From Clostridia bacterium (lineage in GTDB: Bacteria > Bacillota > Clostridia > Lachnospirales > Anaerotignaceae): 36,040 nt of DNA. This document shows, piece by piece, positions 29,479 to 36,040 of the stretch (position 1 is its first letter; every line of letters starts with the position of its first letter). Below the pieces are notes generated by a model that saw only the letters and a list, made by a program, of their open reading frames with translations, was not told the DNA's origin and did not search any database. The stretch lies in the NCBI GenBank assembly GCA_910575055.1, contig CAJTDC010000024.1, forward strand, positions 1-36,040, in the 5' to 3' direction. Both the position numbers and the translations under genes were made by a program.

Positions 29479-29913
29479 ATGGCTGAAGATGGATTATTGG
29501 GAAAAAAGCTACAAATTGTTATAACTGACGCAAATGGTACTGTTTTGGAAAAAATGCCTGAAATGTTAAAATGGAGTGTAGAAGAAATTACAGAAGAAGA
29601 TAAAAAATATCCTTTAAATGAAGAAGACGAATATAGAACAGTGCATCAACAGGGATTTAAAGGAAGTATTGAAGGGCAGGAAATTAACGAAGCGTACGAT
29701 AAAATAGTAGATATGAAAATTGAGCATCAAAGAAAAACGGGAGGAACGCTCAAATTTATTATATTTACTACGAAAACATACAAAGATGGTACCATACAAA
29801 AATATAAATACCCGAGTGTTACATTTGATGGATATAGTCAAACAGCAGATGGCAACAACAAACCTATGACAAATAAAATAAATTGGCAAAGTATCAACAG
29901 AGAAAGAATATAG
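29479..29913 (+). CDS. Tail tube protein
   Basis: 144 residues, close to the length of PBSX XkdM and other contractile-phage tube proteins. GFKGSIEGQEINEAYDKIVD and LKFIIFTTKTYKDGTIQKYK, then VTFDGYSQTADGNNKPMTNK fit the beta-barrel tube fold with its central strands. It forms the inner tube inside the sheath. AAAGGGGG lies before ATG 29479. It follows the capsid gene rather than the sheath gene. Confidence 0.75.
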   Translation: MAEDGLLGKKLQIVITDANGTVLEKMPEMLKWSVEEITEEDKKYPLNEEDEYRTVHQQGFKGSIEGQEINEAYDKIVDMKIEHQRKTGGTLKFIIFTTKTYKDGTIQKYKYPSVTFDGYSQTADGNNKPMTNKINWQSINRERI

Positions 29914-29920
29914 TAAGACC

Positions 29921-30002
29921 TTAGGGGCGTTGCCCCTAAAACCCTACTTCTTTCTTGAAAGAAAGAAGCAAAGAACTTTTAAGCAAAAACTAGCGTTTTT
30001 GC
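29921..30002 (+). repeat. Three-hairpin intergenic element, copy D
   Basis: TTAGGGGC/GCCCCTAA (29921-29939), CTTCTTTC/GAAAGAAG (29947-29968), GCAAAAAC/GTTTTTGC (29983-30002, loop TAGC), with CAAAGAACTTTT linker. It combines the second hairpin of copy B with the third of copy C. Confidence 0.85.
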
Positions 30003-30107
30003 AAAACAAAAAAGAAAATTTTCGGCTAAAATGACAAAGTATAGCAAGAATTACTTAAAATAAAAAAATAAAAATTTTGGTGTATTAAAAAAAGGAGAAG
30101 AAGAAAT

Positions 30108-30527
30108 ATGAGTATTGAAAAAAATGTAGTTGTGGAAAATGAAGTAATAGAAGTAGAAATCGTCAATCCAAATGAGATAATATTATCTACAGGGAAAAAG
30201 GTAACAAAAAGAGAAAGACGAGGACAACATCATATTGTAGAAAGTAGGTTGCTTTCTGCCTGCTCTGTTAAAGGAGATGGAACAGGTGTAACAGTAGGAG
30301 ATTTGATATTAGCAAGTGATATTAAAGTAGCGGTAGCAATAGGAGAAATTGATGGTGTAAAACAAAAAATTCCCTCTTCTTTGTCAGAAGTGTATGAACT
30401 TGCAGGAGAATTTACATATGAAGAATGGGAAGAATTGAAAATAGAATTGCAGAAAGATAAAAAAGAAATTGAAGAAAAAGCAAAAAACTTGCAAGCCAGC
30501 ACTGGTTTAAGCAGCGAATTAATGTAG
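30108..30527 (+). CDS. Tail assembly chaperone, short form (G-like)
   Basis: 139 residues, acidic and helical at the C-terminus (about 105-135). Position between tube and tape measure, and the -1 slippery site near its 3' end, identify it as the short tail assembly chaperone, which coats the tape measure protein during tail assembly. An early basic patch (GKKVTKRERRGQHHIVESRL) is followed by a compact alpha/beta domain. Site AAAGGAGAAG precedes ATG 30108. It lacks strong sequence hallmarks, so the call rests on context and frameshift. Confidence 0.75.
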   Translation: MSIEKNVVVENEVIEVEIVNPNEIILSTGKKVTKRERRGQHHIVESRLLSACSVKGDGTGVTVGDLILASDIKVAVAIGEIDGVKQKIPSSLSEVYELAGEFTYEEWEELKIELQKDKKEIEEKAKNLQASTGLSSELM

Positions 30528-30649
30528 CATATTGTTCTGGTGCGGGGATTAGTTATACAGAAACGCTTGCTATGATGGACGAGGAAGTATTAGCAGCTAT
30601 TTTGATTATCAATGAAATAGAAGAAAAACAAAGAGAACAGACAGAATAA
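30108..30649 (+). CDS. Tail assembly chaperone, -1 frameshift form (GT-like)
   Basis: At A AAA AAC (30482-30488, zero-frame codons GCA AAA AAC) a -1 shift replaces the last 13 residues by about 54 others: KLASQHWFKQRINVAYCSGA, GISYTETLAMMDEEVLAAIL and on to a TAA at 30647-30649. The extension resembles the T part of GT chaperones (HWF..R......G......AL.M...E....I). It has no start or ribosome binding site of its own. The expected product is 180 residues and would bind the tape measure protein. Confidence 0.75.
30482..30488 (+). promoter_or_regulatory. Programmed -1 ribosomal frameshift slippery heptamer
   Basis: A AAA AAC in the exact X XXY YYZ register relative to the zero frame, the most efficient bacterial type. 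CAGCACTGGTTTAAGCAGCG just downstream can form a small stem (CTGG/CCAG-type pairings), but a strong stimulator is not certain. Confidence 0.75.
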
Positions 30650-30667
30650 AGAAGTAAACCATTTAGT

Positions 30668-30886
30668 TTACTTCTTTACAAAGTCAATAGATAAATCATA
30701 TTCCATAGCATTTAATATTTTTTTAGCATCTTCAAAACTAAAATTTTTTTTACCAAGAAGTTTTGTAAATGCTTGAGGCACCATATCTAATGATGCTGCT
30801 AATTCTTTTTGAGAAAGATTATTGTCAAGCAATAATTTTTTGATTTCTACAATAAGTTGTGGATTGTCTTGATATATAAATGACAT
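30668..30886 (-). CDS. Small XRE-type HTH regulator in the tail module (moron)
   Basis: 72 residues. NPQLIVEIKKLLLDNNLSQK, ELAASLDMVPQAFTKLLGKK and FEDAKKILNAMEYDLSIDF form a compact XRE domain, longer than half of the protein. It is on the minus strand inside the plus-strand tail operon, with its own promoter (30909-30937) overlapping a TTATCA/TGATAA dyad, and diverges from the small hydrophobic gene at 31091. This is the typical layout of a moron: an independently controlled gene inserted among late genes. It may repress itself and the divergent promoter. Start ATG at 30886 with GAGGTGA. Confidence 0.75.
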   Translation of the reverse strand: MSFIYQDNPQLIVEIKKLLLDNNLSQKELAASLDMVPQAFTKLLGKKNFSFEDAKKILNAMEYDLSIDFVKK

Positions 30887-30908
30887 TGTTATCACCTCTT
30901 TCCATAAG

Positions 30909-30953
30909 AGTATAACATAAAAAAAGCAATTTATCAACTATAAATTATGATAA
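30909..30953 (-). promoter_or_regulatory. Promoter and candidate operator of the XRE moron gene
   Basis: Minus strand: TTGATA (plus 30932-30937), 17 bases, TATACT (plus 30909-30914). The dyad TTATCA (30931-30936), 11 bases, TGATAA (30948-30953) overlaps the -35 and is a plausible operator for the XRE protein. Confidence 0.6.
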
Positions 30954-31000
30954 AAAAATAAAAAAAGCAAAAAAAACATAAAAAAGATGAAAAAAATTAC

Positions 31001-31029
31001 TTGACATATTATGTAAACTATATTATAAT
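31001..31029 (+). promoter_or_regulatory. Perfect consensus promoter of the small toxin locus
   Basis: TTGACA (31001-31006), exactly 17 bases, TATAAT (31024-31029), divergent from the XRE gene. A perfect consensus promoter within a late operon implies expression in the lysogen. Confidence 0.8.
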
Positions 31030-31055
31030 AGAAACATAGAAAGGAGGTGCAAGCA

Positions 31056-31100
31056 ATGAAAAATATAAAAGAAGGGAGGGAAAAAAAGATATGGATTTAG
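31056..31100 (+). CDS. 14-codon leader ORF overlapping the small toxin start
   Basis: ATG 31056 has the best ribosome binding site of the locus, AAGGAGGTG (31040-31048), 7 bases upstream. The peptide MKNIKEGREKKIWI ends at TAG 31098-31100, inside the start of the next gene, and the second gene's site GGGAGGG lies within this frame. This resembles the mok leader that controls translation of hok. Confidence 0.5.
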   Translation: MKNIKEGREKKIWI

Positions 31101-31168
31101 AAAAAATTTGTGCTATCATATGTGCAGTATTCGCAGTACTAAGCTACATAGATAGCGACAAAAAATAA
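31091..31168 (+). CDS. Small hydrophobic peptide, candidate hok-like type I toxin
   Basis: 25 residues: MDLEKICAIICAVFAVLSYI then DSDKK, one short membrane segment with a charged tail, the standard form of type I toxin peptides. Its start overlaps the leader ORF by 10 bases. The first 11 bases of the gene (ATGGATTTAGA, 31091-31101) are perfectly complementary to 31203-31213 beyond the 3' hairpin, so a full-length mRNA could hide its own start, as hok mRNA does. A minus-strand promoter at 31212-31239 may produce an antisense RNA. No homologue is recognised; toxicity is inferred. Confidence 0.5.
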   Translation: MDLEKICAIICAVFAVLSYIDSDKK

Positions 31169-31179
31169 TCATATAAGGC

Positions 31180-31239
31180 TAAGAGGGTAAAACCTCTTAG
31201 CATCTAAATCCATTATAACATAATATGGGCAAAAAGCAA
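31180..31239 (-). ncRNA. Candidate antisense RNA promoter and hairpin of the hok-like locus
   Basis: Minus strand: TTGCTT (plus 31234-31239), 16 bases, TATAAT (plus 31212-31217). The RNA would begin near 31205 and contain the perfect hairpin GCTAAGAGG/CCTCTTAGC (about 31180-31202), followed some bases later by a T-rich stretch. The -35 is weak, so this is less certain than the sense promoter. Confidence 0.4.
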
Positions 31240-31392
31240 ATATGTATTTTTTCATTAACAGCAACAGCATTTGTACTTTATATGTTGTACGAAATGACAA
31301 AAGCATTTGTATTTTTGGTTTTGCTGGTGTTAGTGACAATAATAGAAACATTTGTATTTTTTAAAAAAACAATATATAAAACAAAAACTTAG
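31225..31392 (+). CDS. Small two-segment membrane protein (weak call)
   Basis: 55 residues with two hydrophobic segments (about 6-22 and 28-47) and a basic end. No ribosome binding site is visible before ATG 31225, and it overlaps the putative antisense promoter, so it may be a chance frame. If real it belongs to the moron and is ended by the terminator at 31411. Confidence 0.3.
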   Translation: MGKKQICIFSLTATAFVLYMLYEMTKAFVFLVLLVLVTIIETFVFFKKTIYKTKT

Positions 31393-31410
31393 AATAAAAA
31401 TGAATATTGA

Positions 31411-31438
31411 AAAAAGCGTCTATATGACGCTTTTTTTA
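31411..31438. terminator. Terminator closing the moron
   Basis: AAAAAGCGTC (31411-31420) with GACGCTTTTT (31426-31435), T residues on both strands. It separates the moron from the tape measure gene. Confidence 0.8.
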
Positions 31439-31470
31439 GTAGAAAAAATAAAGAAGGGAGGGAGCAAATA

Positions 31471-34400
31471 ATGAGTACATTTATGGATTTTGCCATAGGA
31501 TTATCACTTGTAAATGGTATTAGTGGACAAATAAGTCAGATTGTAGGAGATTTTAGACGTTTAGATGGCGTAACAGATGAAGTGATGAAACAGCTTTCTG
31601 AATTTAAAAATATCAGTATTACAGGTGGTTTATTGGCTGGTGCAGGTGTAAAAGGATTGCAGGCAACAGTAGATGTGTTAGAAGATTGTGTTGACAAAGC
31701 AGCAACATTACAAAGTACCTCCCTTGATTTAAAAATTAGTATGTTTGGTGCTGATTTATTAGAACAATCTAAGCTGCCAGAAATTGAAGAAAAAATGGCT
31801 GAAATTGAAGATAAGGCAATGGAAATTTCATTGAATACAACGTTTAATCAGAATGAGATTGAGCAAAGTATGTTAGCATTATCTAGAGCTGGTATGTCTG
31901 TAGAAGATATACTTAGTTTTGGTGCAGAAGCAAATGCGAATTTTGCACAAATTAAAGGAGTTAGTGCATTAGATACCGCAGAAGCAACATCAGGATTTTC
32001 AGCAGGATTTGGATTTGAAGGAAAACAAATAGCAGATAGTTTTGATTTGATTACAAAATATGCACACGCAACAAGGTCTGATGCTTTGGATATACAGCAA
32101 AATATAGGAAATATGTCAGGTACGGCTATGGCTGTATGGAAAGGTAGAAACAACATGGAAATTACAGAAGACTCCTTGCGATTAGTAACTGCAACAAATT
32201 ATGTAACACAAGATGCAAGAACAGCTACAACTTATGTAAGAAATTTTTTGGACGCATTGTCGAGTACACACTTTACAAGTACACAAGAGGGAATGATGAC
32301 AGATGCAGGTTGGCTTACAGAAGATGGGAAAAATATATTTGTTGAAGAAGCTACAGGAGCACTAAAAAGTGTAGCAGAAATGGAGGAAATACTGGAAAAG
32401 ACAGCAAAAGAAATGCGTCCTGACGAATTTAATACATTGGTATCTACTGTAATGGGAAAACAGGGAGCAAAGACGGCATTGGCTTTAGCTGAAGTAAATG
32501 AAAGTAAAGACACATTAAATATAAAAGCTAGAGCAGATACAAAGTTAGGTGTTTCGGAACAAGTAGCAGCACAGATGGAAACAGCTTCTGCACAAATGGG
32601 AATATTAAACGAAGCAATAGATACTTTAAAGGCAACAGTAGGTAAACCATTTTTAGAGCCTATTGCAAAAATATTACAAGTAGTAAATCCTCAATTAGCA
32701 GAAATGGCAAAATATTTAAAACAGCATCCTGAAATAGTAAAATTTGTAGCAGCTATTGCAGCAGGGGCTTCTGCATTTTTGGTGTTGTCGGGCGGTATTA
32801 TGATGGCAATAGGATTGGTAGGCAGCTTTAAATTGATATGGGCAAAAGCAGGAACGCAAATTATAGCGCATTTTGTCCCGTTACTGTCTACGTTTGGAGC
32901 AGTAACGGCAGTGATTGCGGTGATAGCAGGGCTTGCATTTGTGGTATACAGAAATTGGAATACGTTAAAACCGCATTTTGCTAGTATTTGGGGAAATTTA
33001 AAACAAATACTAAGTATAGCAAAACAAAATTTCTGTGATTTTGCGGCAGCAGCAGGCAATACCATAGGCAAAGTATTAGGGATTATGGAAAAAGGTGCAA
33101 TGCTTGTGCTAGGAATTGTGCTTCCTATTGTAAATACGACATTATCTTTTTTAGTTGATGTTTTAAATTATGATGTAGTAGGAGCATTTCAAAACGCATG
33201 GGCAAATATGAGCCCTCTTGCAAGACTGTTAACAACAATATTTGCACCTTCTATTGCATTGGTTACTGGAACATTGATTATTATGGGAGCAACAGCAATA
33301 GTATCAGCAGCACAAACAATGTTTTTTGCTGTAGCTGGAAAAGTTGCAGCAGTTGCTATGGGAATATACAGAGGCATTGTTGCAGCAGCAACAGCAATAC
33401 AAACCATTTGGAATATCGCTATGACAGGTGGTGTTGCTGTAACAGTAGCACAAAAATTAGCGATTGCAGCATTATATCCTATTATTATGATAGTAAAGGC
33501 AGCACAAGCTGTTTGGACAGGAGTACAATGGGCTTTAAATATTGCTATGAACGCAAATCCTATAGGACTTGTCATTATAGCGATTGCTGGGTTAATTGCA
33601 GTGGTAGCACTTGTGGTAACACATTTTAAACAACTGACAGAATGGGTACAAAAAGGTTGGGACAAATTAAAGAACTTTTTAGGATTTAAAAGAGAACACA
33701 AAGACGAATTAGAAGCACCTATTCAAGTGGGAGTAGAGCAAACAGAACAAATAAACAAAGTGACAAATATTAGTACTATAGCAGATACTTCAGCAATGAA
33801 TGATATTACAAAATATGGTGCTGATACGAGTGGCATAATCAATCCTGAAATTACTGTCAGTCCTAGTTACCAAATGGATTACAGCAATACAGAAGAAATA
33901 GAACAAGTACTTAAAAATACAGGTATAGAAGGCATAGAACTCAATCCAGAAATGCTTATCAATCCTAACTATGAAACAGATTTAAGCGGTATGGAAAATG
34001 TAAAGGAGCAATTAAAGGGAATAGAAGGGACATTTGATTTTGAAAATATGAATTGTGCTATGCCAGATATGACAGGAAATTTGGAAGAAATGACAAATTT
34101 TATGCAGATGGGCGGAACAGAGGCAGGAAATGCTTTTGCTGATGCACTGCAAGGTACAAGTGAAACGATAGCAGCAGCGGTACGAAGTATTAACAATATT
34201 ATTCAAAATACGCTTATCAAAAAAGAAGATATGTTTTTGTGGGGCGGTAATTTAATGCAAAGTTTTATCAATGGTATGAATAGTCAAAAAGGTGCATTGA
34301 TGATGGCAGCTTCTTCTCTTGCAACAGTCATTGGAGATTATTTGAAAGTGCAATCTCCTAGCAGAAAGGGAGAATTAAAAACAAACCATTTGTGGGGAGG

Positions 34401-34746
34401 AAATTTGATACAAAGTTTTGCAGATGGTATGAAAGACAAAAAGGGAATATTGAAAGATACCACAGCGTTTATTGCCGCACAAACAGGTGCGTTAAATGGT
34501 ATTGAAATAGAAAATTGGAGAAAAAAAGACGAGAAATTTTTTATTAAAAATAGAGCAGAAAAAACAGAAGAAAACCAAAAAGAACAAAGACCAATTTATA
34601 TTGTGATACAGGGAGCAGAAAAAAGAGAAAATGAAATCGCAAAAGAAGTAGCAAGGGAATTGGACAAAAGAGGATATGGTAAAAAGAAAAGAGAAAAAAG
34701 CCCATCGCTTACGATGAGCCCTTACGGATTTATGGGAGGATATTAA
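31471..34746 (+). CDS. Tape measure protein
   Basis: 1091 residues, by far the longest protein. It sets tail length and helps DNA and enzyme delivery. The N-terminal region ([20 protein letters not shown] to [13 protein letters not shown]) is of the TIGR01760/PhageMin_Tail type seen in contractile-tail phages. The middle (about 425-770) contains several hydrophobic segments ([57 protein letters not shown]). The C-terminus has [20 protein letters not shown], the conserved tape-measure ending. AGGGAGGGAG lies before ATG 31471. Confidence 0.92.
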   Translation: MSTFMDFAIGLSLVNGISGQISQIVGDFRRLDGVTDEVMKQLSEFKNISITGGLLAGAGVKGLQATVDVLEDCVDKAATLQSTSLDLKISMFGADLLEQSKLPEIEEKMAEIEDKAMEISLNTTFNQNEIEQSMLALSRAGMSVEDILSFGAEANANFAQIKGVSALDTAEATSGFSAGFGFEGKQIADSFDLITKYAHATRSDALDIQQNIGNMSGTAMAVWKGRNNMEITEDSLRLVTATNYVTQDARTATTYVRNFLDALSSTHFTSTQEGMMTDAGWLTEDGKNIFVEEATGALKSVAEMEEILEKTAKEMRPDEFNTLVSTVMGKQGAKTALALAEVNESKDTLNIKARADTKLGVSEQVAAQMETASAQMGILNEAIDTLKATVGKPFLEPIAKILQVVNPQLAEMAKYLKQHPEIVKFVAAIAAGASAFLVLSGGIMMAIGLVGSFKLIWAKAGTQIIAHFVPLLSTFGAVTAVIAVIAGLAFVVYRNWNTLKPHFASIWGNLKQILSIAKQNFCDFAAAAGNTIGKVLGIMEKGAMLVLGIVLPIVNTTLSFLVDVLNYDVVGAFQNAWANMSPLARLLTTIFAPSIALVTGTLIIMGATAIVSAAQTMFFAVAGKVAAVAMGIYRGIVAAATAIQTIWNIAMTGGVAVTVAQKLAIAALYPIIMIVKAAQAVWTGVQWALNIAMNANPIGLVIIAIAGLIAVVALVVTHFKQLTEWVQKGWDKLKNFLGFKREHKDELEAPIQVGVEQTEQINKVTNISTIADTSAMNDITKYGADTSGIINPEITVSPSYQMDYSNTEEIEQVLKNTGIEGIELNPEMLINPNYETDLSGMENVKEQLKGIEGTFDFENMNCAMPDMTGNLEEMTNFMQMGGTEAGNAFADALQGTSETIAAAVRSINNIIQNTLIKKEDMFLWGGNLMQSFINGMNSQKGALMMAASSLATVIGDYLKVQSPSRKGELKTNHLWGGNLIQSFADGMKDKKGILKDTTAFIAAQTGALNGIEIENWRKKDEKFFIKNRAEKTEENQKEQRPIYIVIQGAEKRENEIAKEVARELDKRGYGKKKREKSPSLTMSPYGFMGGY

Positions 34747-34754
34747 AACCTTTT

Positions 34755-34835
34755 TGTGGACGCTGTCCACACCTGCAAACTTTTTTGAAAAAAAAGTTTG
34801 ACAAAAAACTTTACTGGAAAAACTAGCGTTTTTCC
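34755..34835 (+). repeat. Three-hairpin intergenic element, copy E
   Basis: TGTGGAC/GTCCACA (34755-34771), CAAACTTTTTT/AAAAAAGTTTG (34776-34800), GGAAAAAC/GTTTTTCC (34816-34835, loop TAGC). The stems differ from every other copy yet remain fully paired. Confidence 0.85.
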
Positions 34836-34881
34836 TTATAAAATCAATGTTTTTTGATAAGTTGAGAAAGAAGGAAATATT

Positions 34882-35472
34882 ATGCAGATAATGTTAGGTA
34901 ATATGGTGCTTCGGACAACAGAAAAACCAGACAGTGTACAGCACGGTGGTGGGCAAATGCTTGCAATCAATACTTTTCCAGGTGGAAATGTCAGTATACA
35001 AAATTTTGGTTCTACTTATAGAGAAATTAGTTGGGAAGGTTGGTTCGAAGGTACTGACGCACTGGAAAGAATGGTTCAAATAGGAAATATGAGACAAAAG
35101 GGAGAACCGATTGATTTTGTAACAGAGGCATACACACAAAAAGTTGTGATACAGGAATTTCAGCCAGAACACAGAACAAATTTTTTTATACCATTTTCTA
35201 TTACATTGCAAAGAGTGGTACAAATTACAAAGCCAACACCAAAAGAAGCTGTTGATAAAACAGCAGAAGATATTAAAACAGAAGAAGAAAAAAACAAACA
35301 ACAAAATACAGAAAGTAAAAACTATACTGTAAAAGCAGGAGATACGCTTTCTAAAATAGCAAAAAATCAATATGGTAATGCAAATGATTGGGACAAAATA
35401 TATCAAGCAAACAAAGATAAAATAGCAAGTCCTCATAAAATACAAATAGGACAGGAGTTGATATTGCCTTGA
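34882..35472 (+). CDS. LysM-domain tail protein (XkdP-like)
   Basis: 196 residues. The N-terminal domain (about 1-120, GGNVSIQNFGSTYREISWEG WFEGTDALERM in two parts) is a tail-associated fold. A charged linker leads to a C-terminal LysM domain (YTVKAGDTLSKIAKNQYGNA, about 152-196, ending IQIGQELILP). LysM binds peptidoglycan; in PBSX-like tails XkdP joins the tape measure/baseplate hub. It follows the tape measure gene directly, as in PBSX. Site AAGGAAAT before ATG 34882; the end overlaps the next gene by 4 bases. Confidence 0.85.
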   Translation: MQIMLGNMVLRTTEKPDSVQHGGGQMLAINTFPGGNVSIQNFGSTYREISWEGWFEGTDALERMVQIGNMRQKGEPIDFVTEAYTQKVVIQEFQPEHRTNFFIPFSITLQRVVQITKPTPKEAVDKTAEDIKTEEEKNKQQNTESKNYTVKAGDTLSKIAKNQYGNANDWDKIYQANKDKIASPHKIQIGQELILP

Positions 35473-35894
35473 ATGAAGAATGTAAAAAATATGAATTATT
35501 ACCCTCTCCTATTGTAGTAAATGGCTGTACTGCTTATAAAATAAAGGCATTGCAAAGTTTTGGAAATGTGGCAAAAGGACAAATAGGAGGAGTAGTAAGT
35601 AGTGAAGGGAATTTGTCGCATTTGGGCTGTTGCTGGATATATGATAATGGTGCAGCGGTAGGAAATGCAAAAGTATATGGCAATGCAAAAGTGTATGATA
35701 ATGCGGTAGTAGCAGAAAATGCAGTAGTTTATGATTGTGCTAAAATAGGAGGAAATGCAGTAGTAAAAGGCAATGCTCAAATTTATGATTGTGCTAGAGT
35801 GTTGGAAAATGCTGTTGTAGATGGTGATACAAAAATAAGAGGATTAATGAGAGTTTACGGTGATAGTAAAGTAAATGAAGAAAACTGGGAATGA
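35469..35894 (+). CDS. Beta-solenoid (hexapeptide-like repeat) protein
   Basis: 141 residues. From about residue 57 there are 10 or more short repeats of the type (A/G)xV(Y/V/A)(G/D/E)(N/C)A (GNAKVYGNAKVYDNAVVAEN, then AVVYDCAKIGGNAVVKGNA), predicting a left-handed or triangular beta-helix. Similar repeats are common in phage baseplate or spike-associated proteins and in acyltransferases, but no catalytic part is seen. TTG 35469 overlaps the LysM protein stop, with AGGAG 11 bases upstream, so translation is coupled. A role in the baseplate is inferred from place. Confidence 0.65.
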   Translation: MNEECKKYELLPSPIVVNGCTAYKIKALQSFGNVAKGQIGGVVSSEGNLSHLGCCWIYDNGAAVGNAKVYGNAKVYDNAVVAENAVVYDCAKIGGNAVVKGNAQIYDCARVLENAVVDGDTKIRGLMRVYGDSKVNEENWE

Positions 35895-35895
35895 T

Positions 35896-35940
35896 TTTAA
35901 AAACATTTTTAAAGTAATTTAAAAGGTTTTTAAAGGAGAT
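35896..35940 (+). repeat. TTTAAA array 4 (4 units), before gpD/XkdQ-like gene
   Basis: Units begin at 35896, 35908, 35918 and 35929 (spacing 12, 10 and 11). As in array 2, the last unit runs straight into the ribosome binding site, AAAGGAGATG. Confidence 0.8.
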
Positions 35941-35946
35941 GTAAAA

Positions 35947-36040
35947 ATGTTTCAAGGAATGAACAAGGGTAATTTTAGAGCTTTTGGAAAGCCTATTGTC
36001 AATATTACTGTAAATGATAAAAAAATAGAGGATTGGATTT
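35947..36040 (+). CDS. N-terminus of probable gpD/XkdQ-like baseplate hub protein (cut by window edge)
   Basis: Only 31 residues are visible: MFQGMNKGNFRAFGKPIVNI then TVNDKKIEDWI. A beta start following a LysM protein is typical of late control gene D or XkdQ, which form the baseplate hub. The call rests mostly on position. ATG 35947 follows AAAGGAGATG and array 4. Confidence 0.45.
   Translation, partial: MFQGMNKGNFRAFGKPIVNITVNDKKIEDWI

Larger units (their letters stand above)
7821..36040. mobile_element. Prophage B, Mu-like transposable myophage (left end and most of genome)
   Basis: It holds a MuA-type DDE transposase, a MuB-type ATPase, GemA, Mor, DUF3486, a terminase large subunit and a contractile tail module, in Mu-like early/middle/late order. 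It lies between the truncated scaffold of prophage A and the right edge of the window. The proposed left terminus is TGTAATGGGG at 7821, followed at 7834 by the first AAAGAATGGCAAA repeat. Mu ends begin with TG and carry the first transposase site close by, so this fits, but the boundary is an inference. The right end is not in the window. Confidence 0.8.

Noticed and set aside
31169-31351. Minus-strand 60-codon frame in the moron
   Set aside because: No ribosome binding site; it runs across the hairpin and putative antisense promoter.
33189-33701. Long open frame on the minus strand inside the tape measure gene (170 codons)
   Set aside because: It mirrors the alanine-rich coding strand, has no ribosome binding site and no family, and the opposite frame is a clear tape measure protein.
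34894-35445. Minus-strand frame of 183 codons opposite the LysM protein
   Set aside because: Cys/Phe/Tyr-rich translation typical of an antisense shadow; the plus strand encodes a recognisable LysM protein.
1-36040. tRNA genes, integrase, lysis genes and CRISPR arrays
   Set aside because: I looked for these and saw none in the window; the transposase accounts for integration of prophage B, and lysis genes probably lie beyond the right edge.

Overview
The window is low-GC, A-rich DNA with strong AGGAGG-type ribosome binding sites, frequent TTG and GTG starts, consensus TTGACA/TATAAT promoters and Gram-positive phage protein families. This points to a prophage region in a low-GC Firmicute, most likely of class Clostridia; the species cannot be named from the sequence. 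No ordinary host gene is visible.

Two prophages appear to be nested. Prophage A (about 1-7820) is the packaging and head end of a conventional tailed phage: the C-terminus of a SNF2 helicase, an ArpU-like late regulator, terminase small and large subunits, an SPP1-type portal, a MuF head protein with a C-terminal zinc-protease-like domain plus a small overlapping gene, and a GP20-type scaffold that stops early. It also carries a TxpA-like type I toxin/antisense locus between portal and MuF, and three copies of a roughly 118-base structured repeat, two before portal and one before MuF.

Prophage B (about 7821 to beyond 36040) is a Mu-like transposable myophage that seems to have landed in the A scaffold gene. 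Its left end has repeated short motifs expected of a transposase-binding terminus, then accessory membrane and orphan genes. Next come a divergent repressor/early switch with three CATTGWCAATG operators, a BRO-type antirepressor, a predicted minus-strand small RNA, a MuA-type DDE transposase (D271, D335, E387), a MuB ATPase, GemA and Mor. A dense TGTCA/TGACA cluster right after mor looks like the middle/late promoter. The late genes follow: DUF3486, terminase large subunit, connectors, contractile sheath, a portal-MuF-toxin fusion with a small overlapping gene, a protease-scaffold-major capsid fusion, tail tube, a tail assembly chaperone with an A AAA AAC frameshift site, a moron (XRE regulator plus a hok-like small toxin locus), tape measure, a LysM tail protein, a beta-solenoid protein and the start of a gpD/XkdQ-like gene. 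The order sheath, portal, protease, scaffold, capsid recalls T4 rather than Mu.

Three non-coding systems run through the window and are not explained by genes: (1) five copies, in both prophages, of an approximately 80-base element made of three consecutive hairpins whose stems covary; (2) four arrays of TTTAAA units spaced about 11 bases, each shortly upstream of a prophage B gene; (3) the three-copy structured repeat of prophage A. With the two MuF-linked toxin-like modules that share an identical 17-base trailer, and the two small toxin/antisense loci, these are the main candidates for undescribed biology.
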